Of a stretch of 64,000 nt of DNA, positions 43,241-51,836 are shown piece by piece; position 1 is the stretch's first letter; each line of letters starts with the position of its first letter. Source of the DNA: Paenibacillus silviterrae. Its GTDB lineage: Bacteria; Bacillota; Bacilli; Paenibacillales; NBRC-103111. The position numbers were made by a program, and so were the translations under genes. The DNA lies in the NCBI RefSeq assembly GCF_030167925.1, contig NZ_JASKUT010000001.1, forward strand, positions 992,001 through 1,056,000, written 5' to 3'. The notes under the pieces were generated by a model. The model saw nothing but the letters and a program-made list of their open reading frames with translations. It searched no databases and was not told the DNA's origin.

Positions 43241-44026
43241 ATGGATTTGCAGCTGAAAGGAAAGACTGCGGTAGTTACAGCCTCCAGTAAAGGGATCGGA
43301 CGAGCCATTGCGGAGCAGCTTGCGGCGGAGGGGGCCAATCTGCTCCTGTGCAGCCGCGATCAGCAGGCGGTGAATGAAGCGGCGGCACAGCTTTGCGAGA
43401 AATATGGCGTCCAAGCTTCGGGCATGGCCGTTGACTTGGCGAGCGCCGAGCAGATCGGCTGGCTGGTGCAGCAGGCGAAGGATCTCTTCGGGCAGGTGGA
43501 TGCCCTCGTATGCAATGCGGGAGGACCGCCAAGCGGTTCCTTCTTATCGTTCGACGAAGAAACCTGGATGAAGTCGATCGAGCTGAATCTGATGAGCGTC
43601 GTACGGCTGGCCAAGGGCTTCCACCCGCTTATGAAGCAGTACGGCGGCCGAGTAGTTACGGTAGCCTCTACTTCCGTTAAGGTTCCCATTCCGGGCTTGG
43701 TGCTGTCCAACACCCTTCGGACTGGGGTAGTGGGACTGATGAAGACATTGGCAACGGAATGGGCGGCGGACGGCATTTTACTGAATACGGTTTGCCCTGG
43801 ACGCATAAGCACCGATCGCTTGGAGGAGCTAGACGGGCTGCGTGCCATGAGGGAGAATCGTTCTATCGAGGAGATACGCCGGGAGAACATGAAGGATATC
43901 CCACTCGGACGTTACGGAGAGCCGCAGGAGCTGGCAGCCTTTGCCGCGTATTTGCTGTCGCCAAGGAACAGCTACATGACCGGCTCTGTGTTCTACGTGG
44001 ATGGTGGAGCTGTCCGGGCGATGTAA
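43241..44026 (+). CDS. SDR-family protein with degenerate active site
   Basis: A 261-aa protein of short-chain dehydrogenase fold. The cofactor motif TASSKGIGRAIAEQL, CNAGGPPSG and C-terminal YMTGSVFYVDGG are intact. The catalytic YxxxK is absent: the aligned region reads PIPGLVLSNTLRTGVVG, with SN-R instead of Tyr and Lys. This substitution is shared by a subgroup annotated as 3-oxoacyl-ACP reductases in Bacillales, whose chemistry is unclear. AAGGAGAG precedes the ATG. It stands alone between the antiporter and the Asp23 gene. Confidence 0.88.
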   Translation: MDLQLKGKTAVVTASSKGIGRAIAEQLAAEGANLLLCSRDQQAVNEAAAQLCEKYGVQASGMAVDLASAEQIGWLVQQAKDLFGQVDALVCNAGGPPSGSFLSFDEETWMKSIELNLMSVVRLAKGFHPLMKQYGGRVVTVASTSVKVPIPGLVLSNTLRTGVVGLMKTLATEWAADGILLNTVCPGRISTDRLEELDGLRAMRENRSIEEIRRENMKDIPLGRYGEPQELAAFAAYLLSPRNSYMTGSVFYVDGGAVRAM

Positions 44027-44141
44027 TTCATGTCAATTTATTGAAAATGTCAACAGCTGTCGAAGGATTGGCGGCCTAGAAGTTGCTTTCCGAATTGGAA
44101 CTTATTACAATAGAGGTATACCCCTTGAAGGAGTGATCCTC

Positions 44142-44534
44142 ATGAGCGAAGAGATTCAAACAGGTCTTATCCGCATTTCAGATGATGTCGTAGCAACGAT
44201 CGCTGGATTGGCAGCACTCGAAACGCCGGGGATTGCAGCGATGTCCGGCGGCATCTCGGAAGGACTCGCGAAGCGCCTAAGCGGCAAGAACGTACAACGC
44301 GGCGTCTCCGTAGAGGTAGGGCAAGTGGAAGCGGCTATCGATCTTCGCGTCATTGTAAACTACGGATCCAAGATTCAAGAGGTTTGTCGGGATCTGCAGG
44401 AGAATGTTCGTGAAGCGGTAGAGAACATGACAGGACTGTCCGTAGTGGAAGTGAATGTGAAGGTGGAGGGCGTAGCCTTCCGTGAAGAAGAAGCAACCCA
44501 ACAGCCTATTGAAGAGCCGCATCGCGTGAAATAG
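44142..44534 (+). CDS. Asp23/Gls24 family envelope-stress protein
   Basis: A 130-aa protein of the Asp23/Gls24 family (YloU/AmaP-associated). The pattern TGLIRISDDVVATIAGLAALETPGIAAMSGG (TGLIRISDDVVATIAG, ETPGIAAMSGG) is diagnostic, followed by VNYGSKIQEVCRDLQENVREAVENMTGL. Members are abundant cytosolic proteins associated with the membrane and with cell-wall homeostasis; the mechanism is unclear. The ATG at 44142 follows AAGGAGTGA. Monocistronic, ending in a bidirectional terminator. Confidence 0.92.
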   Translation: MSEEIQTGLIRISDDVVATIAGLAALETPGIAAMSGGISEGLAKRLSGKNVQRGVSVEVGQVEAAIDLRVIVNYGSKIQEVCRDLQENVREAVENMTGLSVVEVNVKVEGVAFREEEATQQPIEEPHRVK

Positions 44535-44546
44535 TAAGCTATGAGA

Positions 44547-44587
44547 AGAAGACCTTGCCGCTAATGCGACAAGGTCTTCTTCTTTTT
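44547..44587. terminator. Bidirectional terminator between the Asp23 gene and ftsW
   Basis: AGAAGACCTTG and CAAGGTCTTCT form an 11-bp stem with T-runs on the plus strand and A-rich sequence upstream. Confidence 0.85.
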
Positions 44588-44588
44588 A

Positions 44589-45758
44589 CTATGAGGCCAC
44601 CGTTTGGGTTGTGCGTCTACGACTTGTTTCTTTTTCCGGCTTGTTGTACTCCCTGGATATACTGAGCAGAATGCCAACGCTCATCAGAGTGACGATCATC
44701 GAGGTACCGCCATAACTGATTAGGGGCAGTGTAACGCCCGTAAGCGGAATACTGGCCGTGACCCCGCCGATATTAATGAGCGACTGGATGCCAATGACGC
44801 CGATAATACCTACGCCGGTTAACGTGCCGAACGTCTCTTTGCAGCGAAGGGCAACGATCAAGCCGCGCCACAGGAAGGCTAAGTAGACAAGAAGAAATAA
44901 GGTCGTACCGATGAAGCCGAGTTCCTCGCCGATGATGGAAAAAATGAAGTCCGTATGTGCCTCCGGCAAGTAATGAAGCTTCTGGATGCTCTGCCCGAAG
45001 CCTGCCCCCGTGAAGCCGCCATGACCAAAGGCGTACAGCGATTGCACCAGCTGATAACCTTTGTCTTGGGGGTCGACCCACGGATCCCAGAAAATCATCA
45101 GCCGGTCGATCCGATAGCTTTCGGCATTGGAGGTGGACAAATACAGGACGTAAGACAAAATCCCCACAAGAAGCACAGCTGCCCCGGATGCACCCAGATA
45201 AAAAATGTGTTTCAAATTGGCTCCCCCGACAGCGATCATCACGAGAGAGCCTAATATCAGAATCATGGTAGACCCTAAATCCGGCTGCATCATAATAAAA
45301 GCGGAGATCACGGCAACAACAGCGAGCGGATGAACGATGCCCTTCTTGAAATCGCTCATCTTCTCACCTTTCTTACTGATGATCGTAGCCAAATAGATGA
45401 TGATCGCCAGCTTGGCTAGCTCTGTGGGTTGAAGGCTGAAGCCTCCGGGCAGAACGATCCAACTCGTCGCCCCGTTGTTTTCTTTACCGATAATAGGTAC
45501 AAGCAGCAGCAGGAAAACAACGACGCCTCCGAATGGAATGATCAGCTTCTTGAATACTTGGTAGTTCAGGTTCATGCAAAAAAACATGGCAATCGTGCCG
45601 ATGGCAATGGCAATGGCCTGCCGAATGGCCATGTACCAAGGCTCGCTCGGATCAAAAGCCATACTTGCGCTGAAAACCATGGCAAGCCCGAAGCAAACCA
45701 AGGAAAACGTCAAGAACAGCAGAAGAAAGTCAGGCGTTCCTCGTCGCGGGGGAGTCAT
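44589..45758 (-). CDS. ftsW: Cell-division SEDS glycosyltransferase FtsW
   Basis: A 389-aa polytopic membrane protein of the SEDS family, which polymerises lipid II with a cognate class B PBP. Characteristic segments are GLAMVFSAS, LQPTELAKLA, MMQPDLGST, the extracellular PEAHTDFIFSIIGEELGF and the late helix GVTLPLISYGGTSM. FtsW rather than RodA/SpoVE is favoured by proximity to ylaN, as in B. subtilis, but the three paralogues are hard to separate. GGAGG precedes the ATG. It follows yugN by 12 nt in one operon. Confidence 0.9.
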   Translation of the reverse strand: MTPPRRGTPDFLLLFLTFSLVCFGLAMVFSASMAFDPSEPWYMAIRQAIAIAIGTIAMFFCMNLNYQVFKKLIIPFGGVVVFLLLLVPIIGKENNGATSWIVLPGGFSLQPTELAKLAIIIYLATIISKKGEKMSDFKKGIVHPLAVVAVISAFIMMQPDLGSTMILILGSLVMIAVGGANLKHIFYLGASGAAVLLVGILSYVLYLSTSNAESYRIDRLMIFWDPWVDPQDKGYQLVQSLYAFGHGGFTGAGFGQSIQKLHYLPEAHTDFIFSIIGEELGFIGTTLFLLVYLAFLWRGLIVALRCKETFGTLTGVGIIGVIGIQSLINIGGVTASIPLTGVTLPLISYGGTSMIVTLMSVGILLSISREYNKPEKETSRRRTTQTVAS

Positions 45759-45770
45759 TGCCGGCCTCCG

Positions 45771-46118
45771 TTAGTGAGCCAGCTTAACTTTTAATTCAGC
45801 CAGCTTACCTTGAGCTGTTTTGAGAACGGCATCAGGAATAGGCGATTCATAGTCAAGTCCATGAGGGAATGTCGCTCTTCCGATATAAACTTCTTCGATG
45901 TAAAGGATCGCGTATGGCGATTCCAGCTTCCCGGATTCGGCACGTGTATTGATGCGAAGGAAATATTCCTCGCGCTTCGCTTTATCTTCGATTTTCAAAT
46001 CATAGGTAGCGCGGGTATATTCCCACTGCCAACGAACGAATCCAAGGCTCTCCATACTCTCGTCAAGATGAGCCAGATCGCTTTTCATACCTTTAACACC
46101 GCTGTTTTCAATAATCAC
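45771..46118 (-). CDS. yugN: YugN-like family protein
   Basis: A 115-aa cytosolic protein of the YugN-like family. It shows LDESMESLGFVRWQWEYTRATYDLKI (MESLGFVRWQWEYTRATYD) and GRATFPHGLDYESPIP, which are the conserved core of that family. No function is known. I chose GTG 46118 because AGGAGG lies eight nt upstream; a TTG two codons earlier is too close. It is co-transcribed with ftsW downstream, an association not known in B. subtilis. Confidence 0.87.
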   Translation of the reverse strand: MIIENSGVKGMKSDLAHLDESMESLGFVRWQWEYTRATYDLKIEDKAKREEYFLRINTRAESGKLESPYAILYIEEVYIGRATFPHGLDYESPIPDAVLKTAQGKLAELKVKLAH

Positions 46119-46340
46119 TGCCAAGCCCTCCTAATATATGTACATCGTAGCTTACTTAATGTATTCATGATAGTATGTTTCCCTTAGTTGCGCAAGCCTA
46201 TTGCAGGAGTATGCCCGCAGGCGCAGGGAAAGTTTGAAATTCCTGTGACCGTTCCCGGATGAAACGGCTTATCAAATTTGATATAATAATCAGAAGTCTA
46301 AGCTACGATCGCAGCACAATAAGAACCGGGGGTTGGTACC

Positions 46341-47528
46341 ATGAACATATTATGGGAAGCGGTGGACCGAATCTATCCTCATATGGTGGAATGGCGGAGG
46401 CACCTGCACCGGCATCCGGAGCTGTCATATCAGGAATCGAATACAGCCGAATTCGTCGCGGAGAAGCTGGAATCCTGGGGCTTTGAGGTGGAGCGTCAAG
46501 CCGGCGGACACGGAGTCATCGGCCGTCTGAAGCAATCGGAGGGGGTACCTACGGTTGCACTGCGGGCCGACATGGACGCTTTGCCTATCCAGGATGAGAA
46601 GAGCTGTGATTATGCGTCCCAAATACCGGGTGTCATGCATGCCTGCGGGCATGATGCTCATACCTCAACACTGCTGGGAGTTGCCAAGATTGCTTCCGAG
46701 CACCGGGAGCTGCTGTCCGGGAATCTCGTTCTTTTATTCCAGCCGGCGGAGGAAACAAGCCCCGGGGGAGCACTCGGAATGATTGAGCACGGCGCGCTTG
46801 AAGGTGTGGACTCCGTTTACGGCATTCATCTTTGGACACCATTTGAGGTAGGGGCGGCTTATTGCAAGGAAGGCCCGATGATGGCTGCAGCGGATGAATT
46901 TGTACTTGAGATCCACGGTAAGGGCGGTCATGGAGGACTTCCGCATGAAACAGTGGACAGCGTCTATGTTGCGTCGCAGCTGGTAGTCAACCTGCAGTCC
47001 ATCGTCAGCCGCTCTGCGGACCCGACGGAGCCTTGCGTGGTTTCGGTAGGCTCCTTTCACAGCGGCACCAGCTTTAATGTCATTGCGGAAACCGCAATAC
47101 TGAAAGGAACGGTCCGCACCTTTCAGCCCGAGCTTCGGATGGAGATTAAAGAGCGGCTTGAGCATATTGTGAAGACGACTTGCCTGATGCATGGGGCGAA
47201 TTACAAGCTCGACTACAAGCTGGGATATCCGCCGGTAGTGAATCATGAGGGTGAGTCCCATCGTTTTGCCCGCGCGGCATCGGAAGCACTTGGTCCGGAA
47301 AACGCGCGTAAATCCCCGCTCATTATGGCGGGAGAAGATTTTGCTTATTATTTGGAACGGGTGCCGGGGTGTTTTATGTTTGTGGCGGCGGGAAATAAAA
47401 GCAAGGGAATCATCCATCCCCATCACCATCCCAGATTTGATATCGATGAGGAAGCGATGCGTCACGCAGCGAAGCTGTTTCTTCAGATGACCTTGGATTA
47501 CATGAACGAGAAAGCGGCGATTGTCTAA
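46341..47528 (+). CDS. M20D family amidohydrolase
   Basis: A 395-aa metal-dependent amidohydrolase of the M20D group (N-acyl amino acid amidase, IAA-amino acid hydrolase-like). Metal and catalytic residues lie in ALRADMDALPIQDE, MHACGHDAHTS, LFQPAEE and the late MAGEDFAYYLE. A dimerisation lid occupies about residues 185-295 (KGGHGGLPHETVDS). Bacillales often carry several paralogues; the substrate of this one is not evident. It is preceded by a weak GGGGGTTGG site and is monocistronic. Confidence 0.9.
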   Translation: MNILWEAVDRIYPHMVEWRRHLHRHPELSYQESNTAEFVAEKLESWGFEVERQAGGHGVIGRLKQSEGVPTVALRADMDALPIQDEKSCDYASQIPGVMHACGHDAHTSTLLGVAKIASEHRELLSGNLVLLFQPAEETSPGGALGMIEHGALEGVDSVYGIHLWTPFEVGAAYCKEGPMMAAADEFVLEIHGKGGHGGLPHETVDSVYVASQLVVNLQSIVSRSADPTEPCVVSVGSFHSGTSFNVIAETAILKGTVRTFQPELRMEIKERLEHIVKTTCLMHGANYKLDYKLGYPPVVNHEGESHRFARAASEALGPENARKSPLIMAGEDFAYYLERVPGCFMFVAAGNKSKGIIHPHHHPRFDIDEEAMRHAAKLFLQMTLDYMNEKAAIV

Positions 47529-47631
47529 ACGAATGGCGATATCTGTTAATGCCGCAGAAGCATGATCGCTTCCGGGAGAGGGGATTCTATGGTTGCAGCA
47601 CCTGAAACCACTCTTCAGGAGGGATCTTATT

Positions 47632-48072
47632 ATGAATACTAAAAAACTGCGCGACATCATGACAACGGATTGCTCTACCGTAACACTAAAGGACAATGTA
47701 TATGAAGTTGCGGTAAAAATGAAAAAGGAAGATACAGGCTTTATTCCCGTAGTTGATGAGAACAAGAAGCTGATCGGCTGTATTACCGACCGTGACATTG
47801 TGCTTCGAGGCATCGCCGAGAAGCGGGAAGGCTCCGCCAAGGTTGAGCAGGTGATGAGTGATAATCTGGTATGTGCTTCACCGGAGACGACAGTGGATGA
47901 GGCTGCCAAGCTGATGGCCCAGCATCAGATCCGCCGTCTGCCGATTACGGAAAACGAGAAGCTGGTAGGGATCGTCTCCATCGGTGACCTCGCCGTTCGT
48001 GATAAATTCGAGGATGAAGCCGGACAGGCGCTGAGCAAAATTTCGGAGCAGGATCAGGTTACTGTACATTAA
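47632..48072 (+). CDS. Paired CBS-domain protein (YlbB-like)
   Basis: A 146-aa protein made of two CBS domains, about residues 5-65 and 70-130, each with the typical end (FIPVVDENKKLIGCITDRD; RLPITENEKLVGIVSIGDLA). Such Bateman modules bind adenosyl ligands and regulate partners. The length and position between ftsW and ylbF/ylbG match B. subtilis YlbB, though paralogues such as YhcV are similar. The start at 47632 follows AGGAGGG. It ends in a terminator. Confidence 0.88.
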   Translation: MNTKKLRDIMTTDCSTVTLKDNVYEVAVKMKKEDTGFIPVVDENKKLIGCITDRDIVLRGIAEKREGSAKVEQVMSDNLVCASPETTVDEAAKLMAQHQIRRLPITENEKLVGIVSIGDLAVRDKFEDEAGQALSKISEQDQVTVH

Positions 48073-48080
48073 TGGATGAA

Positions 48081-48113
48081 GTTCCCCCAGAAAGCATGGG
48101 GGAACTTTTTTAT
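48081..48113 (+). terminator. CBS gene terminator
   Basis: GTTCCCCC and GGGGGAAC with a 9-nt loop, followed by TTTTTT. Confidence 0.85.
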
Positions 48114-48124
48114 TGAATTATATA

Positions 48125-48153
48125 TTGTATTGTTCACGTGTGCATTGTATAAT
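48125..48153 (+). promoter_or_regulatory. Promoter of the Gfo/Idh/MocA gene
   Basis: TTGTAT (48125-48130) and a perfect TATAAT (48148-48153) are spaced 17 nt. A cre-like near-palindrome TTAAAACGCTTAAA lies downstream at 48176-48189 (12 of 14 to TGWAARCGYTWNCA). Confidence 0.6.
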
Positions 48154-48217
48154 TGGATTGGAAAGTTCAGGACTGTTAAAACGCTTAAATCCTAGTTTGG
48201 AGAGGCAGGTTAGATCT

Positions 48218-49384
48218 ATGGACAAAGTGCGTATTGGTATTGTCGGGATGGGGAACATGGGGAAAGGCCACACCCAATATTTAGTGAAAAATGAAGTGAA
48301 GGGCGGGCAGCTGACATCGATCGTGGATACGGATCCGGCCCGATTGGACTGGGTTCGTGAAAACTATGGCGATCAGTTCCAGCTGTTCGACAATCTGGAA
48401 GCCTTCTTCGCTTCCAAGTCGTTTGATGCGGTGTTAATTTGTACGCCTCACTATGATCATCCGGCAGTTGCCATTCAAGCCTTCGAGCATGGTTATCATG
48501 TCTTGGTGGAGAAGCCGGCCGGCGTCTACACGAAGCAGGTTCGACTCATGAACGAAGCCGCGGCGAAATCGGGCAAGGCCTTCGGCATCATGTACAACCA
48601 GCGAACGAACCCGCTGTACCAAAAGCTCCGCGATCTCATTACTTCCGGTGAGCTTGGCGAAGTTCGCCGCACGATTTGGATCATTACGAATTGGTACCGC
48701 TCCCAAAGCTATTATGATTCCGGCGGCTGGCGCGCAACCTGGGCCGGAGAAGGCGGCGGGGTGCTGATTAATCAGGATCCTCATCAGCTGGACCTGTGGC
48801 AGTGGACGCTGGACATGATGCCGACGCGCGTGCGTGCGTTCTGTCACTTCGGCAAATGGCGCAACATTGAGGTAGAGGATGACGTAACTGCTTACGTCGA
48901 GTACGCCAATGGCGCTACGGGTCTATTCGTCACGACGACAGGCGAAGCACCAGGAACCAACCGCTTCGAGGTGTCCGGCGACCGCGGCAAGATTGTCATC
49001 GAGGACGGCAAGCTGACTTTCTGGCGTTTGCGTACACCGGAATCGCAATTCAATGCGGAGTATAAGGGCGGCTTCGGTTCCCCGGAGAGCTGGAAATGTG
49101 AAATTCCGGTCGGCTCCTCAGAGGGCTCGCAGCACAAGGGGATTACGCAAAACTTCGTGGATCATTTGCTGAAGGGAACACCGCTGCTGGCACCGGGAGA
49201 AGAGGGCATCAAGGGCTTGACACTGTCCAATGCGATGCATCTGTCCACATGGATCGATAACTGGGTTGACCTGCCGATCAATGAGGATCTATATTACGAG
49301 AAGCTGCAGGAGAGAATCCAGAATTCGACCTACAAGAAGGAAACAAAAGAATTAAAGAACATGGATGTTCAAGGAACGCATTAA
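48218..49384 (+). CDS. Gfo/Idh/MocA family oxidoreductase
   Basis: A 388-aa NAD(P)-dependent oxidoreductase. The Rossmann start is IGIVGMGNMGKGH, followed by ICTPHYDHPAVAIQAF and the hallmark VEKPAG (EKP). The C-terminal domain contains GVLINQDPHQLDLWQW, where the family's catalytic histidine region lies. Family members act on sugars, inositols and their derivatives; the substrate here is not deducible. The ATG at 48218 follows GGAGAGG. It is monocistronic, with a strong promoter, a possible catabolite site and a strong terminator. Confidence 0.92.
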   Translation: MDKVRIGIVGMGNMGKGHTQYLVKNEVKGGQLTSIVDTDPARLDWVRENYGDQFQLFDNLEAFFASKSFDAVLICTPHYDHPAVAIQAFEHGYHVLVEKPAGVYTKQVRLMNEAAAKSGKAFGIMYNQRTNPLYQKLRDLITSGELGEVRRTIWIITNWYRSQSYYDSGGWRATWAGEGGGVLINQDPHQLDLWQWTLDMMPTRVRAFCHFGKWRNIEVEDDVTAYVEYANGATGLFVTTTGEAPGTNRFEVSGDRGKIVIEDGKLTFWRLRTPESQFNAEYKGGFGSPESWKCEIPVGSSEGSQHKGITQNFVDHLLKGTPLLAPGEEGIKGLTLSNAMHLSTWIDNWVDLPINEDLYYEKLQERIQNSTYKKETKELKNMDVQGTH

Positions 49385-49397
49385 TATCCTGCTGACG

Positions 49398-49450
49398 AAA
49401 ACATCCCGTATCCGCTTTTCCTGCGGATACGGGATGTTTTATTTTTTTTC
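49398..49450. terminator. Bidirectional terminator between the oxidoreductase and nuclease genes
   Basis: AAAACATCCCGTATCCGC and its exact complement enclose a 7-nt loop; T-runs serve both strands. Confidence 0.93.
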
Positions 49451-49993
49451 ATCGGCCCATAAGCCGCGTTTTTGCTGCCTTGCTTCTCGTTCCAGCTTGA
49501 CGAATTTATCCTGGTACATTACATTGGGCGGAACGCTCATGACGTTGGCATAACCCTCGCGGACCAGCGTTTCGTTATACATCACCGGCTCGCCCTTTAG
49601 GAATACATAGCAGAGCAGGCGGCCATACTTATCCTTTTCCCCCGTATCCTTGTATAGATAGACCGTTTGTCCGGTTAACCGTTTTTTGGTATAGTCGCTG
49701 GCCTGCTTCCCGAATTTCTCCACAGGACTGCCGGGCTTGACGGTTTCGGGCGTATTCACACCAATGAGCCTCACCTTGTCTCCGTTCTTCGTTTCGAAGG
49801 TATCGCCGTCCACGACCCGCTTGACCTCCGTTACGGCAACCAGACGCTTTTTCAAATCGGGATACGATTGATAAATCGACGCCTCAAATTCATCCCCTTT
49901 GCCTGTAGAAGCGCCTTTGGCTGCACAGGCAGATAACATAACCAATCCAATAATGACGAGCAGCATTCCCCACCGTATGACCGGTTTCCGCAT
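49439..49993 (-). CDS. Thermonuclease-family (SNase-like) lipoprotein
   Basis: A 184-aa predicted secreted lipoprotein with lipobox MLSACA (Cys near residue 23). The staphylococcal nuclease domain shows VKRVVDGDTFET, VRLIGVNTPETV, the second arginine region EKDKYGRLLCYV, and EGYAN; catalytic Arg, Glu and Asp positions are kept (RLIGVNTPE, DKYGR). Similar to B. subtilis YncB/YokF nucleases. It would degrade nucleic acids at the cell surface. Its terminator overlaps the stop region shared with the convergent oxidoreductase. Confidence 0.92.
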   Translation of the reverse strand: MRKPVIRWGMLLVIIGLVMLSACAAKGASTGKGDEFEASIYQSYPDLKKRLVAVTEVKRVVDGDTFETKNGDKVRLIGVNTPETVKPGSPVEKFGKQASDYTKKRLTGQTVYLYKDTGEKDKYGRLLCYVFLKGEPVMYNETLVREGYANVMSVPPNVMYQDKFVKLEREARQQKRGLWADEKK

Positions 49994-50135
49994 TCCATTC
50001 CTTCTCCTTCAGTATGTTATGACGACCTAATGGTATTCATTGTAGTGTGAGTCAGGCGTGTTGTAAACGTTATGTTTATTTCATAGGCTTTCCCCTCATA
50101 CTAGAAGTAATAGAAGGGCCAGGGAGGAAAGAGCG

Positions 50136-51836
50136 ATGCAAATACATAAAGAACGGGCGCTGGTAGTGCAGAGTGATTTTACCGTCCTGCTGGAAACTAG
50201 GCATCCTGAGTTCGATTCCGTACGCAGCGGGCTGTCCCGTTTCTCGGATCTGATCAAGTCGCCTGAGCATATTCATACGTACCGAATGTCGTCGTTGTCG
50301 CTTTGGAATGCCGCGGCATCGGGTATGAATGCGGAGGAGATTACGGCATTTTTGGAGCGGCATGCGAAATTCGGCGTCCCTTTAACGGTTAAGCAGGATA
50401 TCAAGCGCTTCGTGGACCGGTACGGCATGGTCCGCATGGAGCGGCTCGGTGACGATCTTCTGCTTATATCCGATAACCTGGATGCGATTAAGGAGATGTG
50501 CTCCTTTCGCTCCTTGCGGTCGTACGGCTTAGTCCAAATCGATCACCGCACGCTTCGGTTCTCCGCCCAATATCGCGGACTGCTGAAGCAGGAGCTCATT
50601 AAGCTTGGATACCCGGTGGAGGATGTGGCGGGATACAGCTCAGGTGAAGCGCTGCCTATTCGGCTGAAGGAAACGACGGAGCAAGGCAGGGAGTTCCGGC
50701 TGCGGGATTATCAGCGCTTTGCCGTGGATTCCTTCTATAAAGAGGGAAGCTTGCAAGGGGGGAGCGGCTTGTTGGTACTGCCCTGCGGTGCCGGAAAAAC
50801 GGTCATCGGGATCGCTGCCATGGGCAAGCTGAACTGTGCCACTTTGATTTTGACCAGCAATACGACTTCCGTTCGGCAGTGGAAGCGTGAAATTTTGGAA
50901 AAAACCGAGGTGCCGGAGGAGATGGTGGGGGAATATACCGGCGAGCAGAAGGATGTCCGGCCCATCACGATCGCTACCTACCAAATCTTAACCTACCGCA
51001 AGTCCAAGGACGAACCGTTCAAGCATATGGATTTGTTTAATAAAAGAGATTGGGGCCTTATCGTTTATGATGAGGTGCATTTGCTGCCGGCTCCGGTTTT
51101 TCGGGTGACGGCCGATATTCAGGCAACCCGGAGACTTGGCTTGACGGCAACGCTGGTCCGGGAGGACGGGCGCGAGGAGGACGTATTCTCGCTCGTAGGG
51201 CCCAAGCGGTACGAGATGCCATGGAAGCAGCTGGAGGGACAAGGCTGGATCGCATCTGTCGAATGCATTGAGCTGCGGGTGCCCCTTGCGGAAGGTGAGC
51301 AGGAGCCGTACCTGGAGGCAGGCGCAAGGCAGAAGATGCGCATAGCCAGCGAAAATCCCGCTAAGGTCGCCGTGGTTGAAAGGCTGCTGGCACAGCATCA
51401 AGGGGAGCAGACGCTGATCATCGGTCAATATCTCGAGCAGCTGCAAGCCATATCGGAGCGGACGGGGCTTCCAATGATCAGCGGGGACATGCCGAACGAC
51501 CGCAGGGAAAAGCTGTACCAGCAATTTCGCACCGGCGAGCTTCAGGCGCTGATTGTATCCAAAGTGGCCAACTTTGCTGTGGACCTGCCGGATGCGGCGG
51601 TTGCCATTCAGGTATCGGGCAGCTATGGGTCAAGGCAGGAGGAAGCACAGCGGCTGGGACGCATTTTGCGTCCGAAAAGTAAAAGAAACAAGGCCTATTT
51701 CTATACCATTGTCACGGCTGATTCGAAGGAGCAGGATTTTGCCGTGAACCGGCAGCTATTTCTTATTGAGCAGGGTTATGCATACCGGATTGAAGAGGTC
51801 GAAGGAGGCACGTCCAAGGAGGTGGTGTTGTCATGA
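50136..51836 (+). CDS. XPB/Ssl2-family superfamily 2 DNA helicase
   Basis: A 566-aa bacterial homologue of eukaryotic and archaeal XPB. Helicase motifs: Walker A PCGAGKT (216-222), DEVH (312-315), TAT (337-339), the XPB-specific RED motif (342-344, LVREDGREED), and motif VI EAQRLGRILRPK. The first 110 residues are a separate domain (VVQSDFTVLLE; FLERHAKFGVP) homologous to the C-terminal part of the next gene product. XPB unwinds DNA in repair and transcription; its bacterial role is little known. A GGGAGGAAAG site precedes the ATG. It overlaps the next gene by 4 nt. Confidence 0.93.
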   Translation: MQIHKERALVVQSDFTVLLETRHPEFDSVRSGLSRFSDLIKSPEHIHTYRMSSLSLWNAAASGMNAEEITAFLERHAKFGVPLTVKQDIKRFVDRYGMVRMERLGDDLLLISDNLDAIKEMCSFRSLRSYGLVQIDHRTLRFSAQYRGLLKQELIKLGYPVEDVAGYSSGEALPIRLKETTEQGREFRLRDYQRFAVDSFYKEGSLQGGSGLLVLPCGAGKTVIGIAAMGKLNCATLILTSNTTSVRQWKREILEKTEVPEEMVGEYTGEQKDVRPITIATYQILTYRKSKDEPFKHMDLFNKRDWGLIVYDEVHLLPAPVFRVTADIQATRRLGLTATLVREDGREEDVFSLVGPKRYEMPWKQLEGQGWIASVECIELRVPLAEGEQEPYLEAGARQKMRIASENPAKVAVVERLLAQHQGEQTLIIGQYLEQLQAISERTGLPMISGDMPNDRREKLYQQFRTGELQALIVSKVANFAVDLPDAAVAIQVSGSYGSRQEEAQRLGRILRPKSKRNKAYFYTIVTADSKEQDFAVNRQLFLIEQGYAYRIEEVEGGTSKEVVLS

